A stretch of DNA of 64,000 bases from Burkholderiaceae bacterium DAT-1 (GTDB lineage: Bacteria; Pseudomonadota; Gammaproteobacteria; Burkholderiales; Chitinimonadaceae). The notes under the pieces are model-generated. The model saw only the letters and a list, made by a program, of their open reading frames with translations. It made no database searches and was not told the DNA's origin. The stretch covers positions 124,001-188,000 of the forward strand of contig JAHRBI010000007.1 in NCBI GenBank assembly GCA_019084025.1, given 5' to 3'. Positions 33,157 to 42,336 of this stretch are shown here, one piece after another (positions within the stretch are counted from its first letter, which is position 1; each line of letters starts with the position of its first letter). The position numbers and the translations under genes were made by a program.

Positions 33157-33170
33157 ATACTGATTGGTAT
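33157..33170. promoter_or_regulatory. Operator-like palindrome of the TetR-type regulator
   Basis: ATAC-TGATTG-GTAT is an inverted repeat of a form common in TetR-family operators. It overlaps the -10 box of the tetR promoter on the minus strand, a placement that suggests autorepression. Binding is inferred. Confidence 0.5.
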
Positions 33171-33197
33171 TTTATTTGGCTTTTGCCAGATTTGCAA
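33169..33197 (-). promoter_or_regulatory. Sigma-70 promoter of the TetR-type regulator
   Basis: On the minus strand, TTGCAA (33192-33197) and TAAAAT (33169-33174) are separated by 17 bases. The start would fall near 33162, inside the palindrome. Confidence 0.55.
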
Positions 33198-33311
33198 AGT
33201 ATGCTGACCTTAAGTCGTATTCTTGCGACGGATGGCTCACATTGTCACTGTATTGACATCTTATCCCGCTAGCGTGCGACCACATTAATCAAGAATTGAG
33301 TGGGGTCTTGC

Positions 33312-34496
33312 GTGCGGATTCTGATGGTATCGGATGTCTACTTTCCTCGTGTCAACGGGGTATCAACCTCTATTCAAACTTTCCGCCGCGAATTGCCGCG
33401 ATTAGGCGTGGAAGTCGATCTGATCTGTCCTGAGTATCCGACTGACTACGCCGAAGGTGGCATTACCCGGATTCGTTCGCGCTATCTCCCGTTTGATCCG
33501 GAAGACCGGTTGATGAATCGGCGTGATCTCATGCTGCAACTGCCCTCGCTTGCTGCGCGAAATTATGATTTGGTACACGTTCAAACGCCCTTTGTTGCGC
33601 ACTACTCAGGCATCAAGTTAGCGAGACAGTTAGGTGTCCCGGTGCTGACGACCTATCACACGCTTTTTGAGGAGTACGTCGAGCACTACGCCAAAATGAT
33701 TCCATCAGGGTGGACTAAACCCATCATGCGCAATTTATCGCGTTCGCAATGCAATGCTACTGATGGCGTGGTGGCGCCTAGCGTGCCCATGAGAGATACC
33801 CTATTAAAGTACGGTGTGACCGCACCCATCGATGTCATTCCCACGGGGATTCCGCTCCAGCAGTTCTCATCCGGACATCGCACCGCATTCCGAGCGAGGC
33901 ATGACATCAGCGAAGAGCGCATCGTAGCGCTATTTGTGGGGCGTGCGGCGCACGAAAAGAACATTGATTTGCTGATTTATGCTGCAGACCGCATTCGTCA
34001 TGTGCATCCAAACTTCCTCTTATTGATTACCGGGGAAGGTCCTGCGGAAGACCATCTACATACGCTCGTGAAGCGCCTCGATCTGGATCACCATGTGCGG
34101 TTTCTTGGTTATCTCGATCGCAATACCGAGTTGCCGGATTGTTATGCTGCCGCAGATATCTTCACATTTGCATCGTTGACCGAGACACAGGGGTTGGTTG
34201 TCATTGAGGCCATGGCGGCAGGCTTGCCTGTGGTCGCTATTCCGGCGATGGGCGTGGCGGATATGGTGGATGGATGCGCAGGCGCATTGGCATCCAGCAA
34301 TGATCCAGAAGCATTTGCGTCGAGCGTGCTTTCCGTCATTGCATCTAAAGAACGATTATCCTCCATGTCAAAGGCGGCGGCAGCACATGCCCAGGCCTGG
34401 GGGGCTGAACTGAATGCCGAAAAGCTGCTCCGCATGTATCGGCGCACCTGCGAGGGGCGTCGTTCATTGAATACAATTCAATCTGACGCTTCTTGA
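33312..34496 (+). CDS. GT4-family glycosyltransferase
   Basis: A 394-residue GT-B glycosyltransferase. The N-terminal acceptor domain starts RILMVSDVYFPRVNGVSTS, a sequence typical of the MgtA/PimB-like group acting on lipid acceptors; the C-terminal donor domain has LFVGRAAHEKNIDLL, ITGEGPAEDHL and the E-x7-E motif region ETQGLVVIEAMAAGLPVVA (about residues 290-310). I use the GTG at 33312, preceded by TGGGG at suitable spacing; a GTG at 33300 is an alternative. It is divergent from the tetR gene. A role in glycolipid synthesis is plausible, but the donor and acceptor are unknown. Confidence 0.87.
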   Translation: MRILMVSDVYFPRVNGVSTSIQTFRRELPRLGVEVDLICPEYPTDYAEGGITRIRSRYLPFDPEDRLMNRRDLMLQLPSLAARNYDLVHVQTPFVAHYSGIKLARQLGVPVLTTYHTLFEEYVEHYAKMIPSGWTKPIMRNLSRSQCNATDGVVAPSVPMRDTLLKYGVTAPIDVIPTGIPLQQFSSGHRTAFRARHDISEERIVALFVGRAAHEKNIDLLIYAADRIRHVHPNFLLLITGEGPAEDHLHTLVKRLDLDHHVRFLGYLDRNTELPDCYAAADIFTFASLTETQGLVVIEAMAAGLPVVAIPAMGVADMVDGCAGALASSNDPEAFASSVLSVIASKERLSSMSKAAAAHAQAWGAELNAEKLLRMYRRTCEGRRSLNTIQSDAS

Positions 34497-34567
34497 TGCG
34501 GCTCAATGTCTCGCGTTTAAAACGCTGTCAGACTGCATGCCAATTTTGATAAAAGGCGGGGCAGACT

Positions 34568-35722
34568 ATGTGGTATCGACAATTGCAGTTGGCAGGCAAA
34601 GAAGTGTTGCCAATTGTGCAGGGTGGAATGGGCGTTGGTATTTCCGCTCACAAGCTGGCTGGGAGCGTCGCAGCTCAAAATGCTGTCGGTACTATCGCAA
34701 GTGTCGACCTCCGTCATCACCACGATGATCTGGTCGAACGAACCAAGCGTTGTCGTGACAAAGCCACTATCGATGCCGCCAATCTGGAAGCGCTGGATCG
34801 CGAAATCGTTGCTGCGCGCAGGTTAAGCAATGGCAACGGCCTGATCGCCGTTAATGTCATGAAAGCGGTGGGCGAGCATCAGGCGCTGGTGCGCCAGTCC
34901 TGTGAAAGCGGCGCCGACGCGATTGTAATGGGCGCAGGCCTGCCGCTTGACCTGCCGGAAATGACTGCCAATTTCCCGAAAGTAGCACTCATCCCGATTC
35001 TGTCCGATGCGCGTGGTGTGGGCGTGGTACTCAAGCGCTGGATGAAAAAGGGACGCCTGCCCGATGCGGTGGTAATCGAACATCCGGCGCATGCGGGTGG
35101 TCATCTGGGCGCTGCACAGGTGGGCGATCTGCGTGATGAGCGTTTCGATTTTGCCCGTGTGCTGGATGAAGTAAAGACCCTGTTCCGCTCGCTCTACCTG
35201 CGCGAAGACGAAGTACCGCTGATTCTGGCTGGTGGCATTGATAGCCATGAAAAGGTACGTCACTGGCTGGGGGAAGGCGCATCCGGCGTGCAACTCGGCA
35301 CCGCCTTCGCCGTAACGGAAGAAGGCGATGCGCATCCGGCGTTCAAAAATGTGCTGGCAGGCGCCAAGCAGGAAGATATTGTTGAGTTTGTGAGCGTGGC
35401 TGGTCTGCCTGCGCGCGCGGTCATGACGCCTTGGCTGAACAATTACCTGAATCGCGAAAAATCGCTGCAATCCAAGGCTCAGGCCGATCCGCGCCGTTGC
35501 ACTCAGCGGATGGACTGTCTGGGTACCTGCGGCCTGCGTGATGGTATCGCGCGCTTTGGCCAATTCTGTATCGATTTGAAGCTGGCTGCCGCTGTGCGTG
35601 GCGAAATCGACAAGGGTCTGTTCTTCCGTGGTAATGGTTCGCTGCCGTTTGGCACTTCCATCCGCCCGGTCAAAGAGCTGATCGACTACCTGCTAACGGG
35701 GCAACGTCCGGCATTGGCCTAA
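34568..35722 (+). CDS. Nitronate monooxygenase-like flavoprotein with C-terminal Cys cluster
   Basis: A 384-residue FMN-dependent TIM-barrel protein of the nitronate monooxygenase/2-nitropropane dioxygenase family. The FMN phosphate loops are GGMGVGIS (near 19-26) and LAGGIDS followed by GVQLGTAF; the family HxGGH motif appears as HAGGH (near 177). After the barrel, a tail of about 70 residues has four cysteines spaced C-x5-C-x3-C-x12-C (CTQRMDCLGTC), which could bind a metal or Fe-S centre. Substrate unproven; relatives include enoyl-ACP reductase FabK. The ATG follows AGGCGGGG. Confidence 0.82.
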   Translation: MWYRQLQLAGKEVLPIVQGGMGVGISAHKLAGSVAAQNAVGTIASVDLRHHHDDLVERTKRCRDKATIDAANLEALDREIVAARRLSNGNGLIAVNVMKAVGEHQALVRQSCESGADAIVMGAGLPLDLPEMTANFPKVALIPILSDARGVGVVLKRWMKKGRLPDAVVIEHPAHAGGHLGAAQVGDLRDERFDFARVLDEVKTLFRSLYLREDEVPLILAGGIDSHEKVRHWLGEGASGVQLGTAFAVTEEGDAHPAFKNVLAGAKQEDIVEFVSVAGLPARAVMTPWLNNYLNREKSLQSKAQADPRRCTQRMDCLGTCGLRDGIARFGQFCIDLKLAAAVRGEIDKGLFFRGNGSLPFGTSIRPVKELIDYLLTGQRPALA

Positions 35723-35741
35723 TCTCGCCTCATCAAATCGC

Positions 35742-35787
35742 CCATCCCCAAGTCCATTCTCTGTCTGTATCATCAGGGGATGGACTT
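35742..35787 (+). other. Two mutually exclusive hairpins over a start codon
   Basis: CCATCCCC (35742-35749) can pair with GGGGATGG (35776-35783), and the adjoining AAGTCCAT (35750-35757) can pair with ATGGACTT (35780-35787). Both pairings are perfect eight-base stems, both cover the ATG at 35780, and they cannot form together. The GGGG before the ATG, the only ribosome-binding candidate, is in the first stem. Confidence 0.4.
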
Positions 35788-37165
35788 TCTTCATCGCCTT
35801 CACGCACTGCTTCCGGCAGATGCGATTATCACCGCCCCTGACAAACTGGCATCCCGCCTGCAGGATGAACGCAAGCGCTTTCATGGGCAGACGCTGGCAG
35901 CTGTTTTGCCGGATTCTGCGCAGCAAACCGCAGCGGTGGTGAAGCTCTGCCGCGAATTTAAAGTGGCCATCGTGCCTCAGGCTGGCAATACCGGTTTGGT
36001 AGGTGGCGCGACCCCGCTTGCGCATCACTCCATCATCATCTGCATGGACAGGCTGAATCGCATTCGCAGCATTGATGCAGCAGGGTATTCCGCGATCGTG
36101 GAGGCAGGCGTGATTCTGTCTGAACTCAAGGAGCAAGTGGCGGCACAGCAGCGCCTGTTTCCGATGTGGTTGGGCTCGGGGCAGAGTGCCCGTATCGGCG
36201 GACTGATTTCGACCAATGCGGGTGGATTGCAGGTGTTGCGCTACGGCAACATGCGTGAACTTGTGCTTGGGCTGGAGGCCGTAATGGCGGATGGCTCGAT
36301 TCTGAACACGCTGTATGCACTGCGCAAACGCAATGCGGGTTACGATCTCAAGCAACTGCTGATTGGCGGAGAGGGGACATTGGGCATTATTACCGCTGCC
36401 AGCCTGCGGCTGATGCCGGCAGAGCGCGGGCGCGCTACGGCCTTGGTCACTGTCTCCGATGTACATCAGGCATTGGCATTGTTTGAACACGCACGGACTT
36501 GTGCGGGCGAAGTATTGACAGCGTTTGAACTGATCACCCAGGCAGCCATGCAGCTGATGGTGTCGCATCATCCCGAAGTGCGCATGCCATTCGAGTCAGC
36601 ATCCAAAGTGACGGTATTGATTGAATTGGCCGGTAGCGATACTGACGAAGTGCTGGCGCAAAAGCTATCGGAAGTCCTTGATTTTTATGATGTACAGGAT
36701 GGGGTAATTGCTCAGGATGTTGCTCAGGCCGAAAATCTGTGGGCGTTACGAGAGCGAATTCCATCAGCACAGCGTCGTGCAGGGCCATCCATCAAACAAG
36801 ATCTCGCCTTGCCCATTTCTGCCATCCCTGATTTCCTGATTTCGGCCGAAGATGCCATTCGCACTGCGATGCCCGATGTGATGCCGATTGTGTTCGGGCA
36901 CATGGGAGATGGCAATCTGCATTACAACTTGACCCTGCCACATGCGCTCAAGTCTCGCTTTGCCGAGCTGGAAGCGCAGTCAAACGACATTCTCTTCCCC
37001 CTGGCCAGGCAATTTGGCGGCGATATTTCCGCCGAGCATGGTATTGGCCGCCTACGTGTTGCTGCGGCTGATCAGTATCATGATCCGGTCGAACGTAGTC
37101 TAATGCGCGCAATCAAACAGGCACTTGATCCGGATGGACTGTTCAATCCCGGTGTGACGGTCTGA
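35780..37165 (+). CDS. FAD-linked D-2-hydroxyacid dehydrogenase (GlcD/D2HGDH/DLD type)
   Basis: A 461-residue flavoprotein of the FAD-binding PCMH superfamily. The N-terminal FAD domain shows the pyrophosphate loop PQAGNTGLVGGATP (about 73-86), SARIGGLISTNAGG and GEGTLGIITAA; the C-terminal substrate domain has the HMGDGNLHYN metal/substrate motif and SAEHGIGRLR. The pattern fits D-lactate, D-2-hydroxyglutarate or glycolate dehydrogenase subunits; I cannot separate them, though a single-chain enzyme of about 460 residues without a 4Fe-4S partner favours D-2-hydroxyglutarate or D-lactate. It is 57 bases after the flavoprotein gene. Confidence 0.85.
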   Translation: MDFLHRLHALLPADAIITAPDKLASRLQDERKRFHGQTLAAVLPDSAQQTAAVVKLCREFKVAIVPQAGNTGLVGGATPLAHHSIIICMDRLNRIRSIDAAGYSAIVEAGVILSELKEQVAAQQRLFPMWLGSGQSARIGGLISTNAGGLQVLRYGNMRELVLGLEAVMADGSILNTLYALRKRNAGYDLKQLLIGGEGTLGIITAASLRLMPAERGRATALVTVSDVHQALALFEHARTCAGEVLTAFELITQAAMQLMVSHHPEVRMPFESASKVTVLIELAGSDTDEVLAQKLSEVLDFYDVQDGVIAQDVAQAENLWALRERIPSAQRRAGPSIKQDLALPISAIPDFLISAEDAIRTAMPDVMPIVFGHMGDGNLHYNLTLPHALKSRFAELEAQSNDILFPLARQFGGDISAEHGIGRLRVAAADQYHDPVERSLMRAIKQALDPDGLFNPGVTV

Positions 37166-37225
37166 TTTTCGTTACAATCTGGCTGGTCATTTCCAATCTC
37201 ATCCTGAATCAAGACAACCTGCATC

Positions 37226-40200
37226 GTGCGCCTCACACATATCAAGCTTGCCGGATTTAAATCCTTCGTTGATCCAACGCACATCCCTGTCCCCGGCCAG
37301 CTTGTTGCCGTGGTCGGGCCGAATGGGTGCGGCAAGTCGAATGTGATTGATGCCGTGCGCTGGGTGCTGGGCGAGTCCTCTGCCAAACAATTGCGCGGCG
37401 AATCGATGCAGGATGTGATTTTTAATGGCTCGAATACCCGCAAAGGCGCTGCGCGCGCCTCTGTCGAGCTTATTTTTGATAATGCCGAAGGGCGTGCTGC
37501 AGGGCCGTGGTCGCAATACGGCGAAATCAGCATTAAACGGATTCTGACCCGGCAGGGGGAGTCGTCCTACCATATCAACAATCAGCAGGTGCGCAAGCGC
37601 GACATTGCCGATCTGTTCCTGGGAACCGGCGTAGGCACGCGCGGCTATGCGGTGATCGAGCAGGGCATGATCTCGCGCATTATCGAGGCGCGTCCCGAAG
37701 AACTAAGGGCGTTTCTCGAAGAGGCGGCAGGCGTCTCCAAATACAAGGAACGCCGCCGTGAAACAGAATCGCGCATGGGCGATACCCGCGACAATCTGAT
37801 GCGGGTGGATGACATTCGCCGCGAACTCGATGCCCAGCTGGAAAAGCTGTCTGCGCAGGCTGAGGTGGCGGAGCGCTTTAATCAGATCAAGGAATCGATC
37901 AGCCAGAAACAGAATCTGCTGGCCTTGCAGCGCAAGCTGGATGCCGAGCGCGAAAGCAATAAATGCCGCGAGGAAATCACCGCAGCGGAACTGGCGCTGG
38001 AATCGCAAACGTCCCGCCTGCGCGAGACTGAAGCGCAGATCGAATTGCTGCGGGAGGCCAACTATACCGCCTCTGACGATGCCCAGCTGGAACAAACCCG
38101 TCTTGCCGATGCCGCTGCAACGGTGGCGCGGCTCGAGCAGCGCCTGCTGCACCTGAAAGAAACCCGCCAGCGTCTGCAGAACCAGATGAATGAGGCCAAA
38201 GCCCGTCTGGACACTCTGAACAGACAGGCTAGCGATCTGGCGCATGAGCAGACAGAGTGGCAGTTACAGCTCGAAGAAGCCGGGCTGGCACATGAAGATG
38301 CCGTCATGTGCGTATCGGAAGAAGAGGGCGGTGTACCTGAGCTGGATGTCGCGGCAGAGCAGGCCAGCGCGGCGCTCGAAGATGCGCAGCTCGCGTTCTC
38401 TCATGCGCGGCAAACGAAACAACTGGCCGAACAGCAGGCCCAGCATCTCGATCGCACGCTACATACCATGCGCGCACGAGCAGAACGCCTTGAGCAAGAC
38501 CTGCGCGGCGTCGATCAACATGATGATGACGCGCTGGACACTCTTCAGTTAGAGCTGGAAACACTGTCCATGGCGGTGGAGGAGCTGCAGGTATCGCTCG
38601 AATCCCACGAAACCGCCATTCACGATCGTGAAAACGAGCGAAATGACGTTCGCCATCAGCTTGATCAGGCGCGTGCGCAAGAAGTCAGCCTGCTGGCGCG
38701 CAGGGATGTGCTGAAGCGTCTGCTTGCCAGCATCGGGAGCGATAAGGCGCTAGACCAGTGGGTAAAATCACAGGGGCTGGAGGGCGCGGAGCGTGTATTT
38801 CAGTATCTGCGGATCGAATCCGGCTGGGAGCGTGCGCTTGAATCCGTGCTGCGGGAACGTATGCATGGCTTGATTGTCGATTCGCTGCCAAAAATGCCTG
38901 CGCCGGCGCGTCAGGTGGTGGTGTTCGGGTCGGGCAGTCAGTTCAGTGCTTCAGCGAACAGTCTGCGGGCTAAAGTGCGCAGCGAGCAGTCAGCGGTCGA
39001 ATCAGCACTCGATGCGTGGCTGGCGAACGTCGTGTGCGTGGAAGACGATATAGCGCTGGATGAATTGCAATCGCCTGACGGACAGACGATCTGGGTGACG
39101 CGATCCGGACATCTACGTACAGCCAATAGTTTGATCTGGTTTGCGCCGGACCAGGCAGGGGGCGTACTTGAACGGCAGCAGGAGCTGGAAGAAATTGAGT
39201 CCGCGCTTGCGACAACACAGCCTGAAATCGAATCGCTTCGTGCAAGGCTTGCCAACGTCGAGGCGCAACTGGCGCAGGCGCATGGCGAGCTGCGACATAT
39301 CCGGCAGCGACTTGATGCCACCCGTCAACAGCGCGGCAGTAAGCAGGTCGAACTGGCGCGTCTGACGCAGGCCAGAGATGAGAAATTGCGCCGTCAGACT
39401 TCACTTGCGTCTGATCTGGAAGAGCTGACCGCGCAGATCGCTGATGCGGTGATGGAGCTGGAAGCTTCAAAAATCGAGGCCAGCGAAGCAGCTGCGCAGA
39501 TGCCGGTACTGGAAGAGACCGTACAAACCGCGCGCCTCAACAAGGCGGAGGCCGAAACAGCCCGTGACGTCCATCGCAGCCGTCTCGCGGAGGCGCAACG
39601 TGCAGCGCAGGCGGCTGGTTTTGCAAGGCAGCAAGCTGAATCGCGCTTGGGCGAAATCGAACGCCGCCGTGAAGCGCTTGGCCAGCAGCAGGAAGAAGTG
39701 CGGATGCGCTTCGAGGAAGCGGCATTTGACCTGGAAAATGTCGATGAAGGTGAGTTCGACATAGGGTTCCAAGATGCACTCGATGCCCGTGCTGCATGTG
39801 AGCGTGCCGTTGCTGCTGCGCGCGACCGATTTAATGCATCGACCAATGCCTTGCGTGAAAAAGAGCTGGAGAAGAGTCAGATCGAGCAGGGCTTCGATCC
39901 GGTGCGCGATCGCATCGGCGAGTGGAAACTGAAGGAACAGGAGGCACGGCTGTCGCTGGAGCGCTTTACGCAGGAGTTGATAGAGGCTGGTGCTGATGAG
40001 GAATCCTTACGCCCTCTGCTGGGTGAAGGGATGAAGGTACAGAGTCTGGTTGGGGAAATCGGCCGCCTCACCCAGCAGATCAATCAGCTTGGCGCCGTGA
40101 ATCTGGCTGCGCTGGATGAACTGAATACCGCACGTGAACGCAAAGGCTTTCTGGATACGCAGGCCGATGATTTGAATGCGGCGCTGGAGACACTCGAATC

Positions 40201-40711
40201 GGCTATCCGCAAGATCGATCGCGAAACGCGTTCTATGCTGCAGGACACCTTTGATAAGGTAAATAACAGTCTGCAAGAGCTTTTCCCGACCTTGTTTGGT
40301 GGCGGTCAGGCCGAGCTGATTCTGACCGGAGACGAAATTCTGGATGCCGGTATCCAGATCATGGCACGTCCGCCCGGCAAGAAGAACAGCACGATCCACT
40401 TGCTTAGCGGCGGCGAAAAGGCGCTGACGGCGCTTTCGCTGGTGTTTTCATTGTTCAGGCTGAATCCCGCGCCATTCTGCTTGCTGGATGAAGTGGATGC
40501 TCCGCTGGATGATGCCAATACCAGCCGTTTCTGCGAGATGGTGAAGCGAATGGCGGAGCGTACTCAGTTCCTCTACATCAGCCACAACAAGCTGACGATG
40601 GAAATGGCAGATCAATTGGTGGGGATTACCATGCAAGAGCAGGGTGTCAGCCGCTGCGTGGCGGTAGATATTGCCGAGGCGCTGGAGATGAGAGAAGCGG
40701 CACCTGCGTAA
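37226..40711 (+). CDS. smc: Chromosome segregation protein SMC
   Basis: A 1161-residue structural maintenance of chromosomes ATPase. The N-terminal head has Walker A GPNGCGKSN (31-39) and FLGTGVGTRGYAVIEQGMIS; long coiled coils rich in Ala, Glu, Arg and Gln flank a hinge (about 500-640). The C-terminal head has the ABC signature LLSGGEKALTALSL and Walker B CLLDEVDAPLDDAN. SMC dimers load near the origin with ScpAB and organise the chromosome. The GTG at 37226 gives the standard MRLTHIKLAGFKSF-type start. In many betaproteobacteria smc precedes zipA-ligA; here those genes are about 31 kb away. Confidence 0.97.
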   Translation: MRLTHIKLAGFKSFVDPTHIPVPGQLVAVVGPNGCGKSNVIDAVRWVLGESSAKQLRGESMQDVIFNGSNTRKGAARASVELIFDNAEGRAAGPWSQYGEISIKRILTRQGESSYHINNQQVRKRDIADLFLGTGVGTRGYAVIEQGMISRIIEARPEELRAFLEEAAGVSKYKERRRETESRMGDTRDNLMRVDDIRRELDAQLEKLSAQAEVAERFNQIKESISQKQNLLALQRKLDAERESNKCREEITAAELALESQTSRLRETEAQIELLREANYTASDDAQLEQTRLADAAATVARLEQRLLHLKETRQRLQNQMNEAKARLDTLNRQASDLAHEQTEWQLQLEEAGLAHEDAVMCVSEEEGGVPELDVAAEQASAALEDAQLAFSHARQTKQLAEQQAQHLDRTLHTMRARAERLEQDLRGVDQHDDDALDTLQLELETLSMAVEELQVSLESHETAIHDRENERNDVRHQLDQARAQEVSLLARRDVLKRLLASIGSDKALDQWVKSQGLEGAERVFQYLRIESGWERALESVLRERMHGLIVDSLPKMPAPARQVVVFGSGSQFSASANSLRAKVRSEQSAVESALDAWLANVVCVEDDIALDELQSPDGQTIWVTRSGHLRTANSLIWFAPDQAGGVLERQQELEEIESALATTQPEIESLRARLANVEAQLAQAHGELRHIRQRLDATRQQRGSKQVELARLTQARDEKLRRQTSLASDLEELTAQIADAVMELEASKIEASEAAAQMPVLEETVQTARLNKAEAETARDVHRSRLAEAQRAAQAAGFARQQAESRLGEIERRREALGQQQEEVRMRFEEAAFDLENVDEGEFDIGFQDALDARAACERAVAAARDRFNASTNALREKELEKSQIEQGFDPVRDRIGEWKLKEQEARLSLERFTQELIEAGADEESLRPLLGEGMKVQSLVGEIGRLTQQINQLGAVNLAALDELNTARERKGFLDTQADDLNAALETLESAIRKIDRETRSMLQDTFDKVNNSLQELFPTLFGGGQAELILTGDEILDAGIQIMARPPGKKNSTIHLLSGGEKALTALSLVFSLFRLNPAPFCLLDEVDAPLDDANTSRFCEMVKRMAERTQFLYISHNKLTMEMADQLVGITMQEQGVSRCVAVDIAEALEMREAAPA

Positions 40712-40730
40712 CGGGATGTACTAGAAACGG

Positions 40731-40756
40731 AAACGCCCCGACAAAGCGGGGCGTTT
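40731..40756. terminator. Bidirectional terminator between smc and fdxA
   Basis: AAACGCCCCG and CGGGGCGTTT form a perfect ten-base stem with a six-base loop between two convergent genes. T-tracts are short (three to four bases) on both strands. Confidence 0.75.
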
Positions 40757-40775
40757 GAACGGAAGCTCCGGTCAA

Positions 40776-41114
40776 TCAGGCGCCGTTGCGATCCAGTTGA
40801 TCCAGCTTGCCTTTCACTGAAGCCCACTGCTCGTGATCCGGCAGCGGCTCTTTCTTCTGAACAATCGGCGTCCACTTCGGCGATTTGGACAGATCGGCAT
40901 TCAGCTGGATGTAGGCTTGCTGATCGGCAGGCACATCATCTTCGGCGTAAATGGCTTCGACCGGACATTCGGCGACGCACAGGGTGCAGTCGATGCACTC
41001 GTCAGGGTCGATCACCAGAAAATTCGGGCCTTCGCGGAAGCAATCGACCGGACAGACGTCCACACAGTCGGTATATTTACACTTCACGCAGGCATCAGTC
41101 ACAACGTAGGTCAT
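40776..41114 (-). CDS. fdxA: Seven-iron ferredoxin FdxA
   Basis: A 112-residue ferredoxin. Cysteines are arranged for a 3Fe-4S and a 4Fe-4S cluster: [14 protein letters not shown] near the start and [12 protein letters not shown] about 30 residues later, in the Azotobacter FdI-type pattern. The C-terminal half is the extension typical of this family. I choose the ATG at 41114 since [12 protein letters not shown] is the family start and AGGAA precedes it; the frame extends upstream by 55 unrelated residues. It is divergent from gluQ. Confidence 0.95.
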   Translation of the reverse strand: MTYVVTDACVKCKYTDCVDVCPVDCFREGPNFLVIDPDECIDCTLCVAECPVEAIYAEDDVPADQQAYIQLNADLSKSPKWTPIVQKKEPLPDHEQWASVKGKLDQLDRNGA

Positions 41115-41190
41115 TTCAGATTCCTCAACAATGCGGCGACAGCAATAAATGCAGCATTGTAGCAGACCGAGAGGCATCTCCGCGCACACC

Positions 41191-42132
41191 ATGGCTATTT
41201 CCATATATCCCGAACATCTGACAGATTCGCGCAAATATCGAGGGCGCTTTGCACCCAGTCCGACCGGTGCGCTGCACATTGGATCACTCCTGGCTGCCGC
41301 AGGTAGTTACCTCGATGCCCGCTTCCACCAAGGTGAGTGGCTGGTTCGAATGGAGGATCTCGACCCGCCGCGAGAGCAGCCCGGCGCGGCGGATGACATC
41401 CTGCGAACCCTTGAAGCATTCGGGTTTGAATGGGATGGAAAGGTGATCTACCAAAGCGACCGGCTTGATGCATATCAAGATGCGCTCAATGAGCTGATCC
41501 GGATGGGTGCGGTGTATGGATGCGGATGCACTCGAAAGGAGATCGCTGATTCGTCTATTCGCGGAATTGATGGCCCGGTATATCCGGGCACATGCCGGAA
41601 CGGCCTGGCGCAGGGCCGCGTTGCGCGTGCATGGCGAATTCGCGTGGAAGAGGGTGAAATCACCCTGTATGACCGTTTACAAGGGATATACCGTCAGGAT
41701 ATGGCGCGGGATGTCGGTGACTTTGTATTGCGTCGTGCCGACGGCTTTTTTGCCTATCAATTGGCTGTGGTGGTGGATGATGCCTGGCAAGGGGTAACGG
41801 ATATCGTGCGTGGTTCCGACCTTCTGGATTCAACGCCGCGACAAATGTATCTGCAAAAACAATTCCTTGCGCCTCTCCCTCGCTATTTGCATTTGCCGGT
41901 TCTTGTTAATGAAAATGGCGAAAAACTCAGCAAACAGACGCTCGCTCAACCAATATTCAAACAAGGACAAAGCGAGAGAGTGGAGCAATTGCTCATTGTC
42001 TTTACTTGCCTTGGAATGGCACCGCCGATTTCACTGCTGAAAGAAGATTTAAAGGCAGTTTGGATGTGGGCTATACAGCACTATCACCCATCGCATATTC
42101 CTGCAAAAAGAATGTGCTCGGTGCAAGAGTGA
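41191..42132 (+). CDS. gluQ: Glutamyl-Q tRNA(Asp) synthetase GluQ
   Basis: A 313-residue truncated glutamyl-tRNA synthetase paralogue (YadB/GluQ-RS). It has the class I motifs HIGS (28-31) and KLSK (in NGEKLSKQ) and a zinc-site CGC...YPGTC, but lacks the anticodon-binding domain of GltX. The enzyme attaches glutamate to queuosine in tRNA-Asp without using the acceptor stem. The ATG at 41191 fits the family start; the frame is open upstream to 41149. Ribosome-binding site is weak. Confidence 0.92.
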   Translation: MAISIYPEHLTDSRKYRGRFAPSPTGALHIGSLLAAAGSYLDARFHQGEWLVRMEDLDPPREQPGAADDILRTLEAFGFEWDGKVIYQSDRLDAYQDALNELIRMGAVYGCGCTRKEIADSSIRGIDGPVYPGTCRNGLAQGRVARAWRIRVEEGEITLYDRLQGIYRQDMARDVGDFVLRRADGFFAYQLAVVVDDAWQGVTDIVRGSDLLDSTPRQMYLQKQFLAPLPRYLHLPVLVNENGEKLSKQTLAQPIFKQGQSERVEQLLIVFTCLGMAPPISLLKEDLKAVWMWAIQHYHPSHIPAKRMCSVQE

Positions 42133-42336
42133 TGTATTGACGCAAATGCTGGAAAGCGTGGATTTTACGCCAATGTCATGTATCATCTTGAAATTCAAGC
42201 GAGCGTTTGCGCTAAATGGAAACACGTAACCAACACGACCCATTGGCGCATGGTGTGCTCGCTTGCTTCCGGATAAGTCCGGATGCTATTTTGTCGGTCG
42301 AAATCAAATTTGCCTATGAAGGTGGAAGCTGTGCGG

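Noticed and set aside
33300-33312. Upstream GTG start for the GT4 glycosyltransferase
   Set aside because: The GTG at 33312 gives the usual family N-terminus, and the upstream GTGGGG is better explained as its ribosome-binding site.
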